A stretch of DNA of 5,881 nt from positions 1 to 5,881 of the forward strand of contig DATCYZ010000077.1 of assembly GCA_036526195.1 (NCBI GenBank). The letters run 5' to 3'. The position numbers were made by a program, and so were the translations under genes. The first letter of the stretch is position 1, and each line of letters opens with the position of its first letter. The notes under the pieces are model-generated. The model was not told where the DNA came from. It did not search any database and saw nothing but the letters and a program-made list of their open reading frames with translations. This stretch comes from DATCYZ01 sp036526195 (GTDB lineage: Bacteria > Pseudomonadota > Gammaproteobacteria > Burkholderiales > SG8-39). Of this stretch, positions 5,514 through 5,881 are shown piece after piece.

Positions 5514-5881
5514 TCAAAGCCCCATGTAGGCCTGCCGCACGCGGTCGTCGTGCAGCAGTTCTGCGCCCGGGCCGGACATGGCGATGCGGCCGTTCTCCAG
5601 CACGTAGGCATGCTGCGAGATCTTCAGCGAGACGGCGACATTCTGCTCGACGAGCAGGATGGTCAGCCCCTTCGCGTGCAGCGCCCGGATGGTGCGGAAC
5701 ACCTCCTGCACCACGGACGGCGCGAGGCCGAGCGAGGGTTCGTCGAACATGATGAGGTCGGGCTGACCCATCAGGCAGCGGCCGATGGCGAGCATCTGCT
5801 GCTCGCCACCCGACAACGTCCCGGCGAGCTGGCGGCGCCGCTCGCGCAGGCGCGGGAAGATCTCGAATACGCGCTCCAGCG
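5514..5881 (-). CDS. livF: Branched-chain amino acid ABC transporter ATPase LivF, C-terminal part
   Basis: This minus-strand gene enters from beyond the right edge, and the last 121 codons are present. The frame continues without a stop to base 5879, giving LERVFEIFPRLRERRRQLAGT ahead of the signature. TTG at 5814-5816 is the Leu of LSGGEQQ and not a start. Visible motifs are the ABC signature LSGGEQQ (residues 22-28 of the fragment), Walker B LIMFDEP with D46-E47, the D-loop SLGLAP, and LLVEQN, where Gln takes the usual H-loop His position, as is normal for LivF. The C-terminal YVLENGRIAMSGPGAELL and VRQAYMGL are characteristic. It energises uptake of branched-chain amino acids or related amides and carboxylates, with LivG, LivH, LivM and a periplasmic binding protein. 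Those genes would lie upstream, outside the window. Specificity cannot be read from the ATPase. Confidence 0.93.
   Translation of the reverse strand, partial: LERVFEIFPRLRERRRQLAGTLSGGEQQMLAIGRCLMGQPDLIMFDEPSLGLAPSVVQEVFRTIRALHAKGLTILLVEQNVAVSLKISQHAYVLENGRIAMSGPGAELLHDDRVRQAYMGL

Noticed and set aside
3487..5517. 676-codon open frame on the minus strand spanning the MDR and GNAT genes
   Set aside because: It is antisense to two genes with clear family motifs. Its translation is Arg/Ala/Gly/His-rich with no recognisable domain. Long antisense frames are expected at this G+C content.
5814..5816. TTG as the start of a 100-residue minus-strand protein
   Set aside because: This codon is the Leu of the ABC signature LSGGEQQ. 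The frame continues upstream with LivF-like sequence to the window edge.

Overview
The window is a G+C-rich stretch of bacterial chromosome, with codon third positions dominated by G and C and many long spurious open frames on both strands. Gene content (TauD/TfdA-type dioxygenase, ArgE/DapE-type deacylase, TIGR02817-like dehydrogenase, LivF of a branched-chain amino acid ABC transporter) and the GGGGTCAGACCCC-type intergenic repeats fit a proteobacterium, probably a betaproteobacterium of soil or water. That assignment is inference from gene style, not a phylogenetic result.

Layout. Positions 1-43 look like the last codons of an upstream gene. Three tightly packed plus-strand genes follow: a Fe(II)/2-oxoglutarate dioxygenase (64-951), an M20 metallo-deacylase (954-2231, 2-nt gap) and a thioredoxin-fold protein with a CPAC motif (2204-2734, overlapping the deacylase). 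After a 114-nt spacer come a short-chain dehydrogenase-like protein (2849-3640) and, 11 nt later, a medium-chain dehydrogenase/quinone-reductase-like protein (3652-4656). A 63-nt AT-rich spacer carrying a near-palindrome precedes a GNAT acetyltransferase (4720-5376). The far end is a minus-strand livF fragment (5514-5881) that runs out of the window, convergent with the acetyltransferase. The 137-nt convergent gap is filled by a perfect 25-bp inverted repeat and a third, degenerate copy of the same unit.

How the genes may work together. The dioxygenase and deacylase look translationally coupled and could act on one substrate, for example hydroxylation and then amide hydrolysis of an N-acylated or sulfonated/aryloxy compound. 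The SDR-like and MDR proteins form a second pair, and the LivF-type transporter may import an organic acid or amide. No substrate can be named from sequence.

Nothing here is clearly a new defence or mobile system. The points most worth following up are the SDR whose whole Asn-Ser-Tyr-Lys tetrad is replaced (Lys113, Gly141, Gly154, Asn158), the highly structured repeat element abutting the acetyltransferase stop codon, the near-palindrome just upstream of the acetyltransferase start, and a possible CTG start for the thioredoxin-like gene.
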